NCBI RefSeq assembly: GCF_014839805.1
Contig: NC_051128.1
Coordinates: 10,802,466-10,866,465 of the forward strand
Source of the DNA: Manduca sexta
Taxonomy: Eukaryota; Arthropoda; Insecta; Lepidoptera; Sphingidae
Length of the DNA stretch: 64,000 nucleotides
Direction: 5' to 3'
Below the pieces are notes generated by a model. It was given only the letters and a program-made list of their open reading frames with translations, had not been told where the DNA came from and made no database searches. Both the position numbers and the translations under genes were made by a program. Below are positions 48,661-61,117 of the stretch, piece by piece. How positions within the stretch are numbered: position 1 is the first letter of the stretch; the number at the start of each line of letters is the position of its first letter.

Positions 48661-51600
48661 CCAAAAACATCTACTTACTTACGCAGGGAATTCTCCGCTG
48701 AATCTAAAGTTTAATTCTGATATCCCATTTGTGAGGAAAAAATGCCCAAGTACTGGTATTAAAAAAGCCACAAAACGGAATGTCCTTGTATTTACGAGCA
48801 GTTCATTTCAAAACGACCTCGAAATTAACACATTAACCAATATTAAGTTTAAAGAGTGCATTCGTATTATCGTTTTGTATTTTTTATTTTATTTTGATTG
48901 TTAATAATCAGAAACATTTATTTGTATGCTTGATTAAAAGATATGCAAGTTGCATGCCTATTGGTAAGCGCTACCATTGCCAAAATAAGGTTTAAATTAG
49001 CAAAAAATGTTGCAGAAGCCGAATTCCACAAGCAAATTTTACCCTATAAACAATCACAGGAATATCTGCAAATTTTGCAGCTCGCAAGACTTGCGGCAAG
49101 TCATATATGTACCTATAGAATTATATAAATATTGCCCCCAGTTTCAACGAATTTAAAACTTATTGTGAAATATATTACCACAAAAACTTGGTACATTGGT
49201 TGTATAGCTACATCAAATGCCAACTTGTTTACTTTGGCTACAATTAAATGTAATTTAAGCTACATCTGCGATTCAGTGTAACACCTCATCCAACGACACG
49301 TGTGGTCGGATACGTAATGTATAATTATATGTAATGCCAATAACATTACATAAAATAATAAATGAAACTAATTTGGTTCACATCCCTCGCCAAATTAGTT
49401 CGGCCGGTCGCTCTGTGGAGGAACGTAGGCGATCGCGGATAATAATCTGTCCACCTTCATAATGCTAAGGAGCTAATGTAATTCTACATTTCATAATGTC
49501 TCCCAAAATAGTAGTTATATGTTCAATCTTCACAGAATCTTCTTGTTTATGGGACGAAGTAAAACGGCCTTAACAAGATTTATTTCACGAGTTGATTGAA
49601 CTTGATTATTTTTTTATTTAACACGTTCATTTTTAAAGATGAAAATATACTTGTATACTCGAACTTAGATTTAATCTACGATGTATTCAAAAGGTTTTAT
49701 GTTCTAATCCCAAATTCTACACTCATCAATGACTACAAAAACAAAATCAGCTACCCGCTCCTCGCTTCACCAACTCGCGCATACCCATAGCAAGTCAATC
49801 ACAATGCACGCGCAGTTCGTTCACACTCCAGTCTAATTATAACCTATATAAAAGCCAAATATAATCCGTGGAGTGGCGGAATTGTGTCAATGGTTCTACT
49901 GGCCACTACGGGAGCTGTGTGGGCCACTTGTGGCGTAAATATTGGATGCAATGGGCTGGATATCGGGATCAAGAGTGGAGCGGGAGGCAATAAATCAATA
50001 GTATCTTCTATGTACCTTTATCTTTCCTTGTAATTTTAACATACATAGATGAGATGCTTGGGTTAGTTGGTAAGGTATTGTTATGCTGTTTTGGATGTGT
50101 ATGGGGATCTTTATTTTGCTAGTTTAACGCCTCTGCTAAAAAAATCTTAGCAATTATAATTGTATATTGATCATTTGGCATAGCCGGGTAAAATAAATAT
50201 TGAAATTAACTTGCAATGTAATGGTACATGTTATTAAAACGAACAATTATCTACGTCACTAAATATTACTAATATTTTTGAAGCCAGTCGGCGGGTTGTT
50301 TGTTGAAAATGCAAGATTCAAAATTTAAATAAGAACAGGAAAATCATAAATAAAAACACAAACAAAAATAAACCTAACTCGGAAACTTCCTTAAACTCCA
50401 CGCGTCACAACAAATTGTAGACATTGCTTTTATTTTCGTTTTGGCAAATATAGAAATACTGAGTTTTTTACCGTGTGTCAACAATGATGTCCATATTCCA
50501 TAGTCATCGCAAAGCACGTGGCCACACACGAGGGTATAGGGCTGCCAACTTAAATAAAATAACTTATATTTGGAAAGTCCTTTTTTAGATGCAAAAAACT
50601 AAAAGGTTGACTATTTGACATTGCTTTGAAATGAGGAAGTAATCAGACAGCCGAGGAGAAAGGTGTGAATAACAAAGAGCATTTAGAATTTATTTAGTAT
50701 GTAGTTTCAACAATTAGCACAGATGGCAATACTAGAATCAGCAAGATAGCTTTGGAGTTAACCGATTGCCTTGTGAGAGAGCCTTTACTACCACTTTGGT
50801 GGGACAAAATAGCATATTAGCTATTTTAAAATCTAGGAAATGTTTATTTAAAGCGAACCTAATCACTTGTTACATAGTTTTTCATTTGCAATGCATTGAT
50901 TTGTGTTGTATACGTAACACGCACTACTCCAGTTCCCTCCAGAGCATAACCTTGATACGCGCCAAAGCTTCCTGTAAACAGTTTCGCAAAGTGATTATAT
51001 TTAGAGCCGAGAAATGTTAGGAGGTCGCTTAATGAAATCGTAAATCATCGAGTTTATTTTTTAACTCTTCTCTGACGAACGGATGCTGAGAGCCAAGGTC
51101 TGTCGCGTGCCGTAGTAACGGAATTTGTTAATGTGACGCATTTCCTTGAAGTATCTATTGCAATTTGCAACTAAAAAAGTTTAACAGTCTCAATAACAAA
51201 GAGACAATTGTCAAGTATTTTTTTTTCTTATCGATAACTCCAAACGACCACTGCGAACTGTAGCATGATGAATAATCCATCTTTGCAAAAACTAGTAATA
51301 AATAAATCAATGTTGGTAGCCCTGTAACAAGCTGTTGACCCGCTGCCAACAGCGGCGATGCGCGTGGAGCGTCGACCCTTGCGTCGCGCCGTGTGCCCTG
51401 CTTCCTCCATGCCCACATTTGGCAGTTGGCGAGTGCGCATGCGCTTCCCGCGAAAAGGGCCAAGGATTCTCGCGCTTTTTTCTAAAACAAAGAATGCTGC
51501 GCGCCAATTTTGTACGACCTTTGCGACTTGAGTTTACACAGTGTTTGTAAACAATGTCTCGTGTTATTAAATGGGTAATTTGTTCTTTTGCTGGCAATAA

Positions 51601-53235
51601 CCAATCTTAAAAGGATTAAGGTCATATTGTATTCTAAGATACCGTGACTAAGGAGTGGTTCAAACAATGGTTACAGAGATAAATGTTAGTGCGACGAGCT
51701 ATTTGCCGTATATTTATTTACAGCTTTGTTCCTGTAGAAAACTCTTTTATTTTAATAGAATAATTTCTTTCAAAGTAGCTGATTTTTGGATCAACGTTCG
51801 TATCTGTCAATAAACTACCTTCATTTCACTCCCTTCACCGCATTATATCAGAATTAAGACAGGAAACCACAACGATGTCACGTTTCTAATATTGAATCAT
51901 CCATCGGCAATCAGCCGTATGAAAGTGAGCTAATGAGCCACTCGCCTAGCCACTTGCCTAGTCACTCGACCGGCAAATGTGCTCGGATGCTGGGTTTCTC
52001 GCCGGTCTAGACTTCACACATGTGAAATCATGTCCAACTACTTGATTTATGATGTATAATGCGCGCTGTTTGTACGCAGGCGCACTTTGCTCATTTTAAA
52101 TGTAACTTTTTGTAACCAGTAGGTTGAAGGTACATTCTAAAACCGAGGGCGTAATATGGACCTTTACTAATAAAAGTTATTGGTACAATATTACACATGT
52201 ATATGTATAGAATAAAATATTATTACGAAAGGAAGTATGCTCTGTTTATATTTTATTTTTCTTTAATTGAAAATAAAATATTCACCTTTATTTACCATAG
52301 TGTGCAGTGTGTATATTTTGTGTAGAAGACACTTTACCCATTTTTGCACTGGTACTCGCTGTCGTAATTAAAAAGTCTAACAACTAATTTTAATTTTAAG
52401 ACTTTTCATGGTTTTGGCATAACATTGTTACTGTAACTGTAAAGTCCTCCCATCTATCCCTCCTAATCTTCGCATAACAGCTATCTATGTGCATGTTACG
52501 TATCGCTCTGAATGTTCCAAATAGTTAATGTCGGTTGATGCGCCGGCGCGGCCCGCTCCCGCATTAACATCTGGCTGCCGACAAAAAATGTACTGTTACG
52601 ATGATTAATTCACGTTTTATTACTCAAGCTATAATTGGCTTGTTACTTCGGCAGTAGAGTAATACTTCCGAGGGTCATTTTGTTAAAGTACATTAACTTT
52701 ATTTAAAAACATAAATGCATCTAAATATGTGAAATACATCGCACAATATAATAGCAATCCCGCCCTGTAAGCTCATCCGTGATCATTTTATCTGAACTCC
52801 TCACTCGAAGTTTATTTGTAGGCATGGAAACTCTTACAATCCTTACTATACTTTCGACCAAAACACAGTAAATATAAAAAAATATTAACCCAATGACAGA
52901 TATTTTTCGTACCACTAAAAGAGACAAGAAGTTCATTCGCCTGATGGAAGTTAATTGTAAACTACACTTGTCCCTAAACAGTTTTCAAAACATGAAAAAA
53001 CAAAGAAATACAAAGCGTGACCACTGCGACCGAAAGTAAACAATCTTGATCCATATCTCCGAATAAAGTTCGAACAGTCACGCATCACTTACGGCCATAT
53101 TCAATAGATTCCGATCTTAATCTTTGATCCCATCCCGAGATTAAGCCAATCAAAATAAGTTATTTATAAGGATGTCAAATCAAACTTTTCTGATTAGTCC
53201 ATTTTCGCAATCTAGAAATAGGTATAAGCTATAAA
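48661..53235. other. Presumed intron 10, middle part, nothing recognised
   Basis: Mostly AT-rich. A GC-rich patch at about 51,330-51,480 gives small overlapping open frames on both strands, but none shows conserved text or matching splice sites. Weak 8-bp inverted repeats occur near 49,328-49,355. I see no exon of the smoothelin-like gene. Confidence 0.4.
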
Positions 53236-53590
53236 CGTCTCATCATCATCATCTTCAGCTTATAATTTGTCCACTGCTGGACAGAGGCCTCCACCAATAT
53301 GCGCCATTTTACCCTGTCTTCGGCCTGTCGCATCCAATTCTTACCATCGACCTTTCGCAGATCGTCACTCTACCTAGCTAGAGGTCGTCCTACACGTTTG
53401 CCGAGTCGTGGTCTCTACACAAGAACTCGTTTACCCCGACGGTTATCGGTCCTTCGACAGATATGCCCTGCCCACTGCCACTTCAGTTTACTGATCCTGT
53501 GTGCTATGTCAGTGGCATTGCGTCTCTGATGGATTACTTCGTTAAGTTTGTCCTTCAGAGAAACTTCGAGCACAGCACGTTCCATAGCTC
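53236..53590 (-). mobile_element. RTE-type LINE relic, 3' end of ORF2
   Basis: Read on the minus strand, the segment encodes the typical C-terminal tail of an RTE-like reverse transcriptase protein: a GRP-x-x-RW-x-DD box, then W-M-R-x-A-x-DR-x-x-W, then QQWTNYK, followed by an (ATG)n tail seen here as catcatcatcatc. It is a truncated fragment with no reverse transcriptase core, hence dead. A small forward open frame at 53,299-53,529 is a shadow. Confidence 0.7.
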
Positions 53591-54519
53591 ATAATGTCTC
53601 ATAATGCCCAGTAAATAAAGTGGCATATACAATGACGTAATTTCTGTAAACAATGCCCTTATCTCTCTCGCGTCCCTAATTACCAAACACAATTTCCCCA
53701 CTTTCACAGCTTATTTCAATATTAGTTTTAGGAAAACTTGACGAGCAGGGTTTTGGCACCGCCTCTAGCCAGTTTCTATTCGTTTTGTAGATGTCTAGTG
53801 AAGTTTAATTTATTGTTTATCTGCCTTCTTGGCACAATAGTTGAGCTGATGGTGAAAGAAGCCGTGAATTCGATTCCGTTTCAAGATATAATACGTAATT
53901 TGAAAAAAATTATTACGGTTTTGTGTATTATATTTTTTAAGATGAGCCTTAAAATAAGACAGTTGAATGTACCTCGATAATACTAAATAAGATGAAACAG
54001 AATTCTAAAAGTTAGTTCTACAAAAAACCGTCCCGAAAAACTTTAAAAACTCCAAGGAGTTTAACATAAAGATCAAATACAAAACACCTTGCACACAGCA
54101 CAGCATCCTCATTAACCATTAGAATTACAGCTATATTTTGAATTACAACTGTAATTTCTACCACCTGACGGTCACCATGATTGATGGTCAGCGCGTGCCG
54201 TTACCATCAACGCATTGTGTCGGAATCCGCGCCAGTTGTAACTAGAGCGAGACCATTGTGGCTTTTTCTAATCGTTCGTTTATATTGCTTTGCTTGGAAA
54301 ACCATGATTTTTTGTTTCATACAAAGTAACGTTCGATTGTAGCGTTGTGACAGTAGCGCAGTGAAAGACGAGCCGACTATGAAACCTAGAGGCTATGGGT
54401 TCAATACCACATTAATTTGTGAAGATATTGTATCTATATTTTGTATGCTTTACTATACTTAACAAATTTTTAATCCGATTTTTTAGTATTCACTCGTATA
54501 TTGTCATAACAATTCAACA
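53591..54519. other. Presumed intron, possible tRNA-like fragment
   Basis: At about 54,345-54,405 'agtagcgcagtg ... gggttcaatacc' looks like the A and B boxes of a decayed tRNA-derived element. Otherwise AT-rich and empty. Confidence 0.3.
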
Positions 54520-54590
54520 TCATCATTTTAATCGGGAATCGTCCACTGCTGGACATAGGCCTCCCCCACTGAGCGCCACAGGCACCGGTT
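54520..54590 (-). mobile_element. RTE-type LINE tail fragment
   Basis: The text catcatcat ... cgtccactgctggacatagg ccts matches the tail of the 53,236-53,590 copy ('gtccactgctggacagagg') and stops after about 70 bases. A second, very short 5'-truncated insertion of the same family. Confidence 0.6.
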
Positions 54591-56550
54591 AACAATTAAA
54601 TTACTGCAATGCATATTTTTAAGAAAGTTTAAGTACAGATGATCTGTTATTCATATTACTGTTGTTTGTCCTACTTCTGTTTGTAAGAGAAATTGTTTAA
54701 TCGTAAATATTTTCGTATTTGTCGTTTTATGACATTAATTTCAAGTAGGTTGCTATAAAGTTTAGTATATTTTATAGATTAATGTTAAACTGTTCAGCAA
54801 TATTATTTATCGATATTATACATATAAACTCCAGCGCATGATTTCAAAATCAAAGCACTCACTGTTGATTGCCGACTTCAGGAATTGAATACATAACTTC
54901 ACTTCCCTCTCAGCCTAACAGCGGACATGTCAAAACTAATTACATCCATAAAAACAACGTTTAATTACCGTCGCATCCAGTACTTTCTTAAAATACTCGC
55001 AATAAGGATATAAAGAGAAAGTATAACACTACATATAAATATAGTGGCCATAAATCGAAAATGGATCGAGATAAAAGCATTTCCACTTCGAATTTTATTG
55101 GCCCGTGTCGTAAATAAACATAATAAAACTGCATTATTGCAATTGTTTTGCTCCACAGATAAACTTTGGAGTGAAAATATTGGTAGAGCGAGGTCGATCG
55201 CTGCAACGAATTATAAATGTACCATTATAATATCAATTGAACTTTAAGAGCAATAAAGCAGGGAAACAAAGCATAAAATTTGCAAAAACTATTTCTAGAG
55301 TTTCTATCCAGTGCCCATAATTCCATTTTAATATAGAACCCTAACTTTGTAATTTAACAACAATGTCTTAAATTTATTTATACTTATTTCTCGAGTTATT
55401 TTTATAAAGAGACGTTCAAATTCATAGTCCTCTATATCTGAGTAATAGCTAAGCAAGACTTTAAAGACCCCAATCAGGCCAAAAGACATGGATTGCCGGC
55501 TCAACTACGGAAAGCATTTGCCATTCCCATCGAAAATATCAGATATTATAACGCAAAATGGCGGGAAACGTGAAACATTAATACACCGGTCGCAGTGGGC
55601 CGCGATATATTTAAACACAGTGGGGTCGACGCCGGGTGACCTGCCAAATATCTGGCCCACTGATCTTCTGCTGTATAATGTAACAATGCCCCCGGTTCCG
55701 GTTATCTTTAAACGACACTTTATCATGCTGGCAGATTAAATTTAACCGGCTTTGATGTATGACCGTCCGATAGTCTGATGATGATATCATTCCGCGGTAG
55801 AGTTTTGAAAGTATGTTTTCAGCATTGGATCCTCTAGATTGGATTGGTAGATTAGATCCTTTGCTGTTGCGTTCTGTGTAGTGTTTGGGTTTACTGGAAA
55901 CCTTAATTTTATTATCCCCTAAAAGCGGCAATATCTATAATTTCAATGGCATTGTTGTACACGGCAGGTGGTACTTTAAAAATAGTATCGAACATGCATG
56001 TCCTGGAGTACAATAGTTCCTAAATCCACTTCTTATTCCTCCGTGACAACTAAAAGTACGTTCCAGCTATAAAAAAACCAGAAATGATTTCAATTGTTTT
56101 TTTATGTGAAAACTCCCCAAAAATAACCGAGCGACATACCGCGCATACCGCTAAGTGTCGTTATCTTTTTGCCGGTGCAAGGAAATCGCGTCGGAATTAG
56201 ACAAAATGCAACAAAACAACCGCGACCGCGACTGACTCACCGACGGGAATCTTTGAATATTTCACAACGATAGTGCCGTTCGAACTCATTTAGTAAATGT
56301 AACTCTGACATTAGTTTGAATGCTTTGCAGTTTCAAGTATCTAGCTCCATATTTCTTTCTGCCTAGAATTTTGGTCTGAAGATTCCTTTTGCTTTCAACC
56401 AGCTGTAAAATAACTGGTCAATAATTTATTTTTCTTAAAAAACTCTGTAACTTCAAACACAAGATTAGCCACGAGTAATTTAACACCTCGATATTGTTTG
56501 AAATAAGACAGTGCATAAATAACATTTAAGTAATAATTTACCTAAATGTG
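54591..56550. other. Presumed intron, nothing recognised
   Basis: AT-rich. Overlapping small open frames on both strands at about 55,490-55,930 have no resemblance to known proteins and no splice context. Left unannotated. Confidence 0.4.
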
Positions 56551-56812
56551 ACTGCCTCGGTGGCGTAGTTGTATTGCATGTCCGGTACAATAGCGCTCTG
56601 AGGTCCTGGGTTCGAATCCCGGGTCGGGCAAAGTGATATTTGAGTTTTTCTGCTGAGTATCAGCCCGGAGTCTGGAATTTGTGCCCGATATGGCGATAGG
56701 CTCGCCCCCTATCACATCATGGGACGGAACATACTTGGCGAAAAGTGGGTGCCCTAGTTGCGCCTCTGCATACCCCTTCGGGGATAAAATGCGTGATGTT
56801 ATGTATGTAGTA
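56551..56812 (+). mobile_element. tRNA-derived SINE, copy 3 (best preserved)
   Basis: Starts actgcctcggtggcgtag and has a perfect B box, ggttcgaatcc, at 56,609-56,619, inside cctgggttcgaatcccggg. The body reads 'gtctggaatttgtgcccgatatggcgatagg', 'atcacatcatgggacgg', 'gtgggtgccctagttgcgcc', and it ends near a 'atgttatgtatgta' tail. The intact internal promoter suggests the youngest of the three copies. Confidence 0.8.
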
Positions 56813-58702
56813 ATAATTTACTACCTTCAAAAACAATCTATGACAAGCTTCACGGGCGCTTCGAATTCGTTTGATATATGTCTCAAATCACAACTGTCTC
56901 TGCACTAAATCGACGTCTGCAAGAATTCCGGACTGAAACACAACCCATTTGAGTTGATAGGACATTCTGTACCGGCGAGCTCAACACTCACCTCTTTGAA
57001 AATCTACAAAAACTAGTTTCTGCGCAACATAGAAGTCAATACAGATCCGAATATACCATAAACAAAGGCAAATGTTTACGCATCAAAATAATTATGATAG
57101 CGCGCAGTGGTAGAACCCGGTTCCGCGTTGGAACCGAGCCCACGCCATGGCATAAACAAACGCAATGCAGTCGCAAACTTTTATACAAACCCGCTTAGCG
57201 CGTCGGTGGTCTAATTTTAATCGATAGTAATGCAGAAGTGTTAGGATTGCGTCATCAAATTATATATATTTCAGTTTATTTCTACACCCTGTACCGCAAA
57301 AAATAATATGAATGAGGGTATTCATATTTTTTGCCACAAGTGCGACGCCACGACTTGGTGGGTAAATTAGACCGCATTTCCAGACATGATATAAGCCACA
57401 AACTAAATTGCAGTAGATGGGAATTGATAAACTATCAAAAATTATTAGCATCCATTTACATAATGTAAAGTTTGCAAAATTATCACAGTATTAGCAAAAG
57501 CGATATGCGCAAGAGGTGGGGAAATTTTCCCTTTTAAATTAATTTAATTAGTACCCACTCAAACAAACTGATTACTTACCAAATGTTACTTTCGACACAA
57601 CAGAGAAAATATACCATTTCATAACAGGTAAAAGGAGATAAATACAAACTCAACACTCAATAAATCCACTCGGTCAAGCGTGATCACAAATCACTCGAGT
57701 GACACCACTCATCAACTGATTACTCGGCCGGCCGTTGTTTGTCAACATCGATTACGGTCGAATGGACGGCACTATCGATTGAATCGCCCCGCACTACTGT
57801 GACACGCGCCAAATGTCCGTTACGTAACAGATAGCGGGATTTAAACGGATTTAATCATTTCCCGAAATAGCTAGATGGAAATTAACAGATTAAAATGAGA
57901 GTGTTGGTAGAGCTACGGTTTAGTTGCATTCTACTTGACTATGTGCTATTGTTTTGCAATCCAACCTGGTCTCAGAAATTCCTTATTTAATAGAATTTTG
58001 GTCCCATACTCTTCGAAATCCTTGCAAGCAAAGCCAACACCAGAAACAGTAAAGAGTCCGCTCTACACTTGATATGCATAGAGAACCTTCATTATCCTAC
58101 CAATTAGAACAAGTATCTTGGCTCTCATAGTTACCTACGACATAAAACTTAAGCATCTATTTATTTTTCCTATTTGCAATCACAGTTTCACAACGCTCTC
58201 GATGACATTCAAAATCTCCGACTCGAATTTCTAAAGCGATTATCTAACGCAGTATTTTTAGAAACACAAACATTTTATATTTAACCCAAAGATTTATCCC
58301 GTACGGTGTAAAATCAAACAGTATACGAAGTAATTTACGATGACTCGACATGCCAACATTTTTGCAATGAAATCCGTTAAAAATGCAATTAATTGTGAGA
58401 ACACTGCTGTTTAATGTCAATGTGTTTAGATTAACTAACAATTACATCAGAGGTTAGTTCATATGAATGTAATATAATATTTTCGTTTAGAACTGTATTT
58501 ATGAAAGATTGTAAAACCTAGCGCAAATAACTATTTATTTAAATGGTTGAGATTTTTGAAAGAAGTTGAGCACAGAGGTCTAGATAATACCGATTCACCA
58601 TGCGTTTCGATCAGCGCGCTTTAAATAACACAAAAAATTATACTGGAGAAACAAAATACCAAAGTACTTGTATGTATTCATATTTTGACACATAAACATA
58701 CA
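56813..58702. other. Presumed intron up to the LTR element
   Basis: AT-rich. A small inverted repeat ggttcc-gcgtt-ggaacc lies at 57,119-57,135 just after 'gcgcagtggtagaac', which may be another tRNA-like scrap. No gene is apparent. The five bases directly before the element are ataca; whether they recur after the 3' LTR cannot be seen. Confidence 0.4.
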
Positions 58703-58796
58703 TGACGGCGCGGCTCATAAAAGACAACTTCAAGAGTGACGTGACACCGTCAGTCACTCTAGCGGAGCGTCGTGTCGACGGTAGCGGGGCCGACCA
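58703..58796 (+). repeat. 5' LTR (at least this part)
   Basis: Starts TGACGGCGCGG. The first 94 bases match 63,907-64,000 exactly; the true end lies between here and the gag start at 58,882. A TATA-like cataaaag at 58,716-58,723 is followed about 30 bases later by an initiator-like tcagt (58,750-58,754), so the promoter sits at the very start of the LTR and U3 would be unusually short. A candidate primer-binding site beginning tgg is at 58,813 or 58,816 (resembling a tRNA-Leu type), not certain. Confidence 0.8.
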
Positions 58797-58881
58797 TCTT
58801 TTGCTTGTATTTTGGTGGTACAGAACGGCCAGCGCACCACGGTTGCGACGAATCGCTACAAGCGAGTGTATCAGTGTAACA

Positions 58882-61089
58882 ATGAATTCGGATGAAGGCC
58901 CTCCTGCGCTTTCATCAGAAGTGGGATCGAACGGAATGCAAAATGAAGAAAAATTATCGGATACGTCACACGCTGAAAAACTATTGAGTAACATGGAAAG
59001 GTTGCTTTCTCGGGTTTTGGCTATTCCACAAACGCCAACCGTGAGTACTAATCGTTCACCACTTTTAAAGTTTGATCCGGATGATTCTGAGTCAGATATT
59101 GATGACTGGTGTAAAGTAACGGAGGTAATTGTGACAAATAAAGGCTTGGAAGGGGTTGACCTATTAATAGCCTTAACAGGAGCGCTAAAAGGTCGTGCTG
59201 GTGCATGCATAGCTAAGCTAAATTTGGAAGAAATCACTTGGAGTTCAGTCAAAGAGATTTTAATAGCCAGATTTTCAAAACCCAAACTTATCCAAGACTA
59301 TTTCGACGATGTGTTGCGATTTAAAATAAGCGCTAATGAGACAGCGTCCGAATCAGCTCTACGTTTATGGAATCTTATCGAAAAGATACCTAATACTAAG
59401 ATGTCTGAAGAAGTAATAACTGGATTTGTAATTTCGGTACTGTGTCAAAAAGATAACATGATACGTCGTGAACTAAATGCACAGACAATCACGAGCCGTG
59501 CCCAATTATTCCGCATCCTTGGTGGAATATCACTGAAGAGACGCTTGGATGCCGAAGCTCAAGAACCTGAAGCCAAGCGAGTTCGATTGGTTGAGAAGTT
59601 CTCTGGCAAGTGTCATTACTGCGGATTGAATGGACATCGTATAGCAGAGTGTCGAAAACGACGCAATGATAGGGAAACGAAAACTCAAGAGCCTTCAAGT
59701 TCATCACGTTTAGTGGAAAAGAAGCCAGCTGTTACTTGCTACGCCTGTGGACAGCCTGGCCATGTGGCGACGGCCTGTCTGAATAAGAAGAATAGTAGTG
59801 CAGCCACAGTCAAGGAAGTCCAGCAATGCGAGCACAGGCCCTCCAGAGGTACCCTAAGGACGTCATCGGGTGAGACCGTCTCCTTTCTATTTGATAGTGG
59901 TTCATCTTGTTCTTTGTTAAAAGAAAGTTTCGTTGAAAGGCTTCTGGGTACTGAGCTTAAAAGTCTTGTTTATCTTAGTGGCATAGGCGGTGATGATATC
60001 CAATGCACCACCCAGGTCCAAAGCTGTGTGACAATCGATGAACTTACAGTTAGCTTACTTTTTCATGTGGTCCCTGATACTCATATTTCCGATCCAATTA
60101 TAATTGGAAGGGATATTTTTGACCAAGGGTTGTGCGTTAGGATTGACCATGATAATCTTATTTTCTTTTCAATAAAAAAAAGTAACTATTGTGACCTAAA
60201 GTCGAATAAGTTGGACGTTATGAAAATTGACACGGATTTACAAGGAAATGATAAAAAATCACTTATGTTGTTACTAAACAAATATTCCGACTATTTCGCT
60301 GCCGGTATTCCCTCTCGCCGGGTTTCAACAGGGGAATGTGAGATTAATCTAATAGACCCAACTAAAATTGTACAGCGGTGTCCATATAGATTAGCCCCCG
60401 CTGAAAAGTTGATAGTTAGAGAAAAGATCCAAGAATTACTCGATGCTAGGGTGATTCGCGAAAGTACCTCCCCCTTTGCTAGCCCAATATTATTAGTTGC
60501 GAAAAAGGATAACTCATATAGGATGTGTGTTGACTATCGAGAGTTAAACTCCAATACACAGCCTGAGCACTATCCTTTGCCGCGTATAGAGGAACAAATC
60601 GATCAGCTTGCCGGGGCCAGCATTTTCTCGTCGTTAGACATGGCATCAGGATTTCATCAGATAGTGGTGCACCCTGATTCAGTGGAGAAAACAGCATTTG
60701 TCACGCCCGAAGGGCAATATGAGTACCTTGCAATGCCTTTTGGTTTACGAAATGCTCCGTCTGTATATCAGAGGTGCATCACTCGAGCCCTGAGTCATCT
60801 TAAAGATAAACCTTTGATATATATGGATGACGTTTTGTGCTATTCTGCTGACATAGTTGAAGGTTTGCAGCGCTTAGATAAGGTATTAAGCGCGTTAACT
60901 AAAGCGGGGTTCACATTCAATCTCGAAAAATGTAAGTTTATGAAACGTAAAATAGACTATTTGGGATATTCACTTCAGTCCGGTGAAATAAGACCGAATT
61001 CTCGTAAAATACTGGCGTTAGCAGATTCTCCCTCAACCAAAAACGGCTACTCATGTCAGACAGTTTCTCGGTCTTGCTTCATATTTTAG
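58882..61089 (+). CDS. Retrotransposon Gag-protease-reverse transcriptase (frame 1)
   Basis: The start ATG at 58,882 is preferred; the open frame extends 60 codons upstream to 58,702, but that part lies in the LTR and leader. 735 residues. Gag: a capsid-like region, then two CCHC zinc knuckles (CHYCGLNGHRIAEC at 59,611 and CYACGQPGHVATAC at 59,737). Protease: FDSGSS with its catalytic Asp codon at 59,893. Reverse transcriptase: YRMCVDYRELN, SSLDMASGFHQ, FGLRNAPS and the catalytic YMDD at 60,820-60,831. The frame leaves the family alignment just after the RT thumb (about 61,036) and stops at 61,087-61,089, so RNase H and integrase are lost from this frame. Confidence 0.85.
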   Translation: MNSDEGPPALSSEVGSNGMQNEEKLSDTSHAEKLLSNMERLLSRVLAIPQTPTVSTNRSPLLKFDPDDSESDIDDWCKVTEVIVTNKGLEGVDLLIALTGALKGRAGACIAKLNLEEITWSSVKEILIARFSKPKLIQDYFDDVLRFKISANETASESALRLWNLIEKIPNTKMSEEVITGFVISVLCQKDNMIRRELNAQTITSRAQLFRILGGISLKRRLDAEAQEPEAKRVRLVEKFSGKCHYCGLNGHRIAECRKRRNDRETKTQEPSSSSRLVEKKPAVTCYACGQPGHVATACLNKKNSSAATVKEVQQCEHRPSRGTLRTSSGETVSFLFDSGSSCSLLKESFVERLLGTELKSLVYLSGIGGDDIQCTTQVQSCVTIDELTVSLLFHVVPDTHISDPIIIGRDIFDQGLCVRIDHDNLIFFSIKKSNYCDLKSNKLDVMKIDTDLQGNDKKSLMLLLNKYSDYFAAGIPSRRVSTGECEINLIDPTKIVQRCPYRLAPAEKLIVREKIQELLDARVIRESTSPFASPILLVAKKDNSYRMCVDYRELNSNTQPEHYPLPRIEEQIDQLAGASIFSSLDMASGFHQIVVHPDSVEKTAFVTPEGQYEYLAMPFGLRNAPSVYQRCITRALSHLKDKPLIYMDDVLCYSADIVEGLQRLDKVLSALTKAGFTFNLEKCKFMKRKIDYLGYSLQSGEIRPNSRKILALADSPSTKNGYSCQTVSRSCFIF

Positions 61090-61117
61090 AAAATTTATCC
61101 CCGGTTTTACCCGTATT

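Noticed and set aside
51228..51597. Overlapping small frames in a GC-rich patch as exons
   Set aside because: Open on both strands because of base composition; no conserved text and no matching splice phase with exon 10.
58702..58881. Upstream ATG at 58,702 as the Gag start
   Set aside because: The ATG spans the LTR edge and the 60 extra residues are encoded by LTR and leader; the ATG at 58,882 fits the Gag start better.
61036..61048. Canonical minus-one slippery heptamer
   Set aside because: The local A run has only five As and the second frame is one base forward, not the expected layout for a standard X-XXY-YYZ shift.
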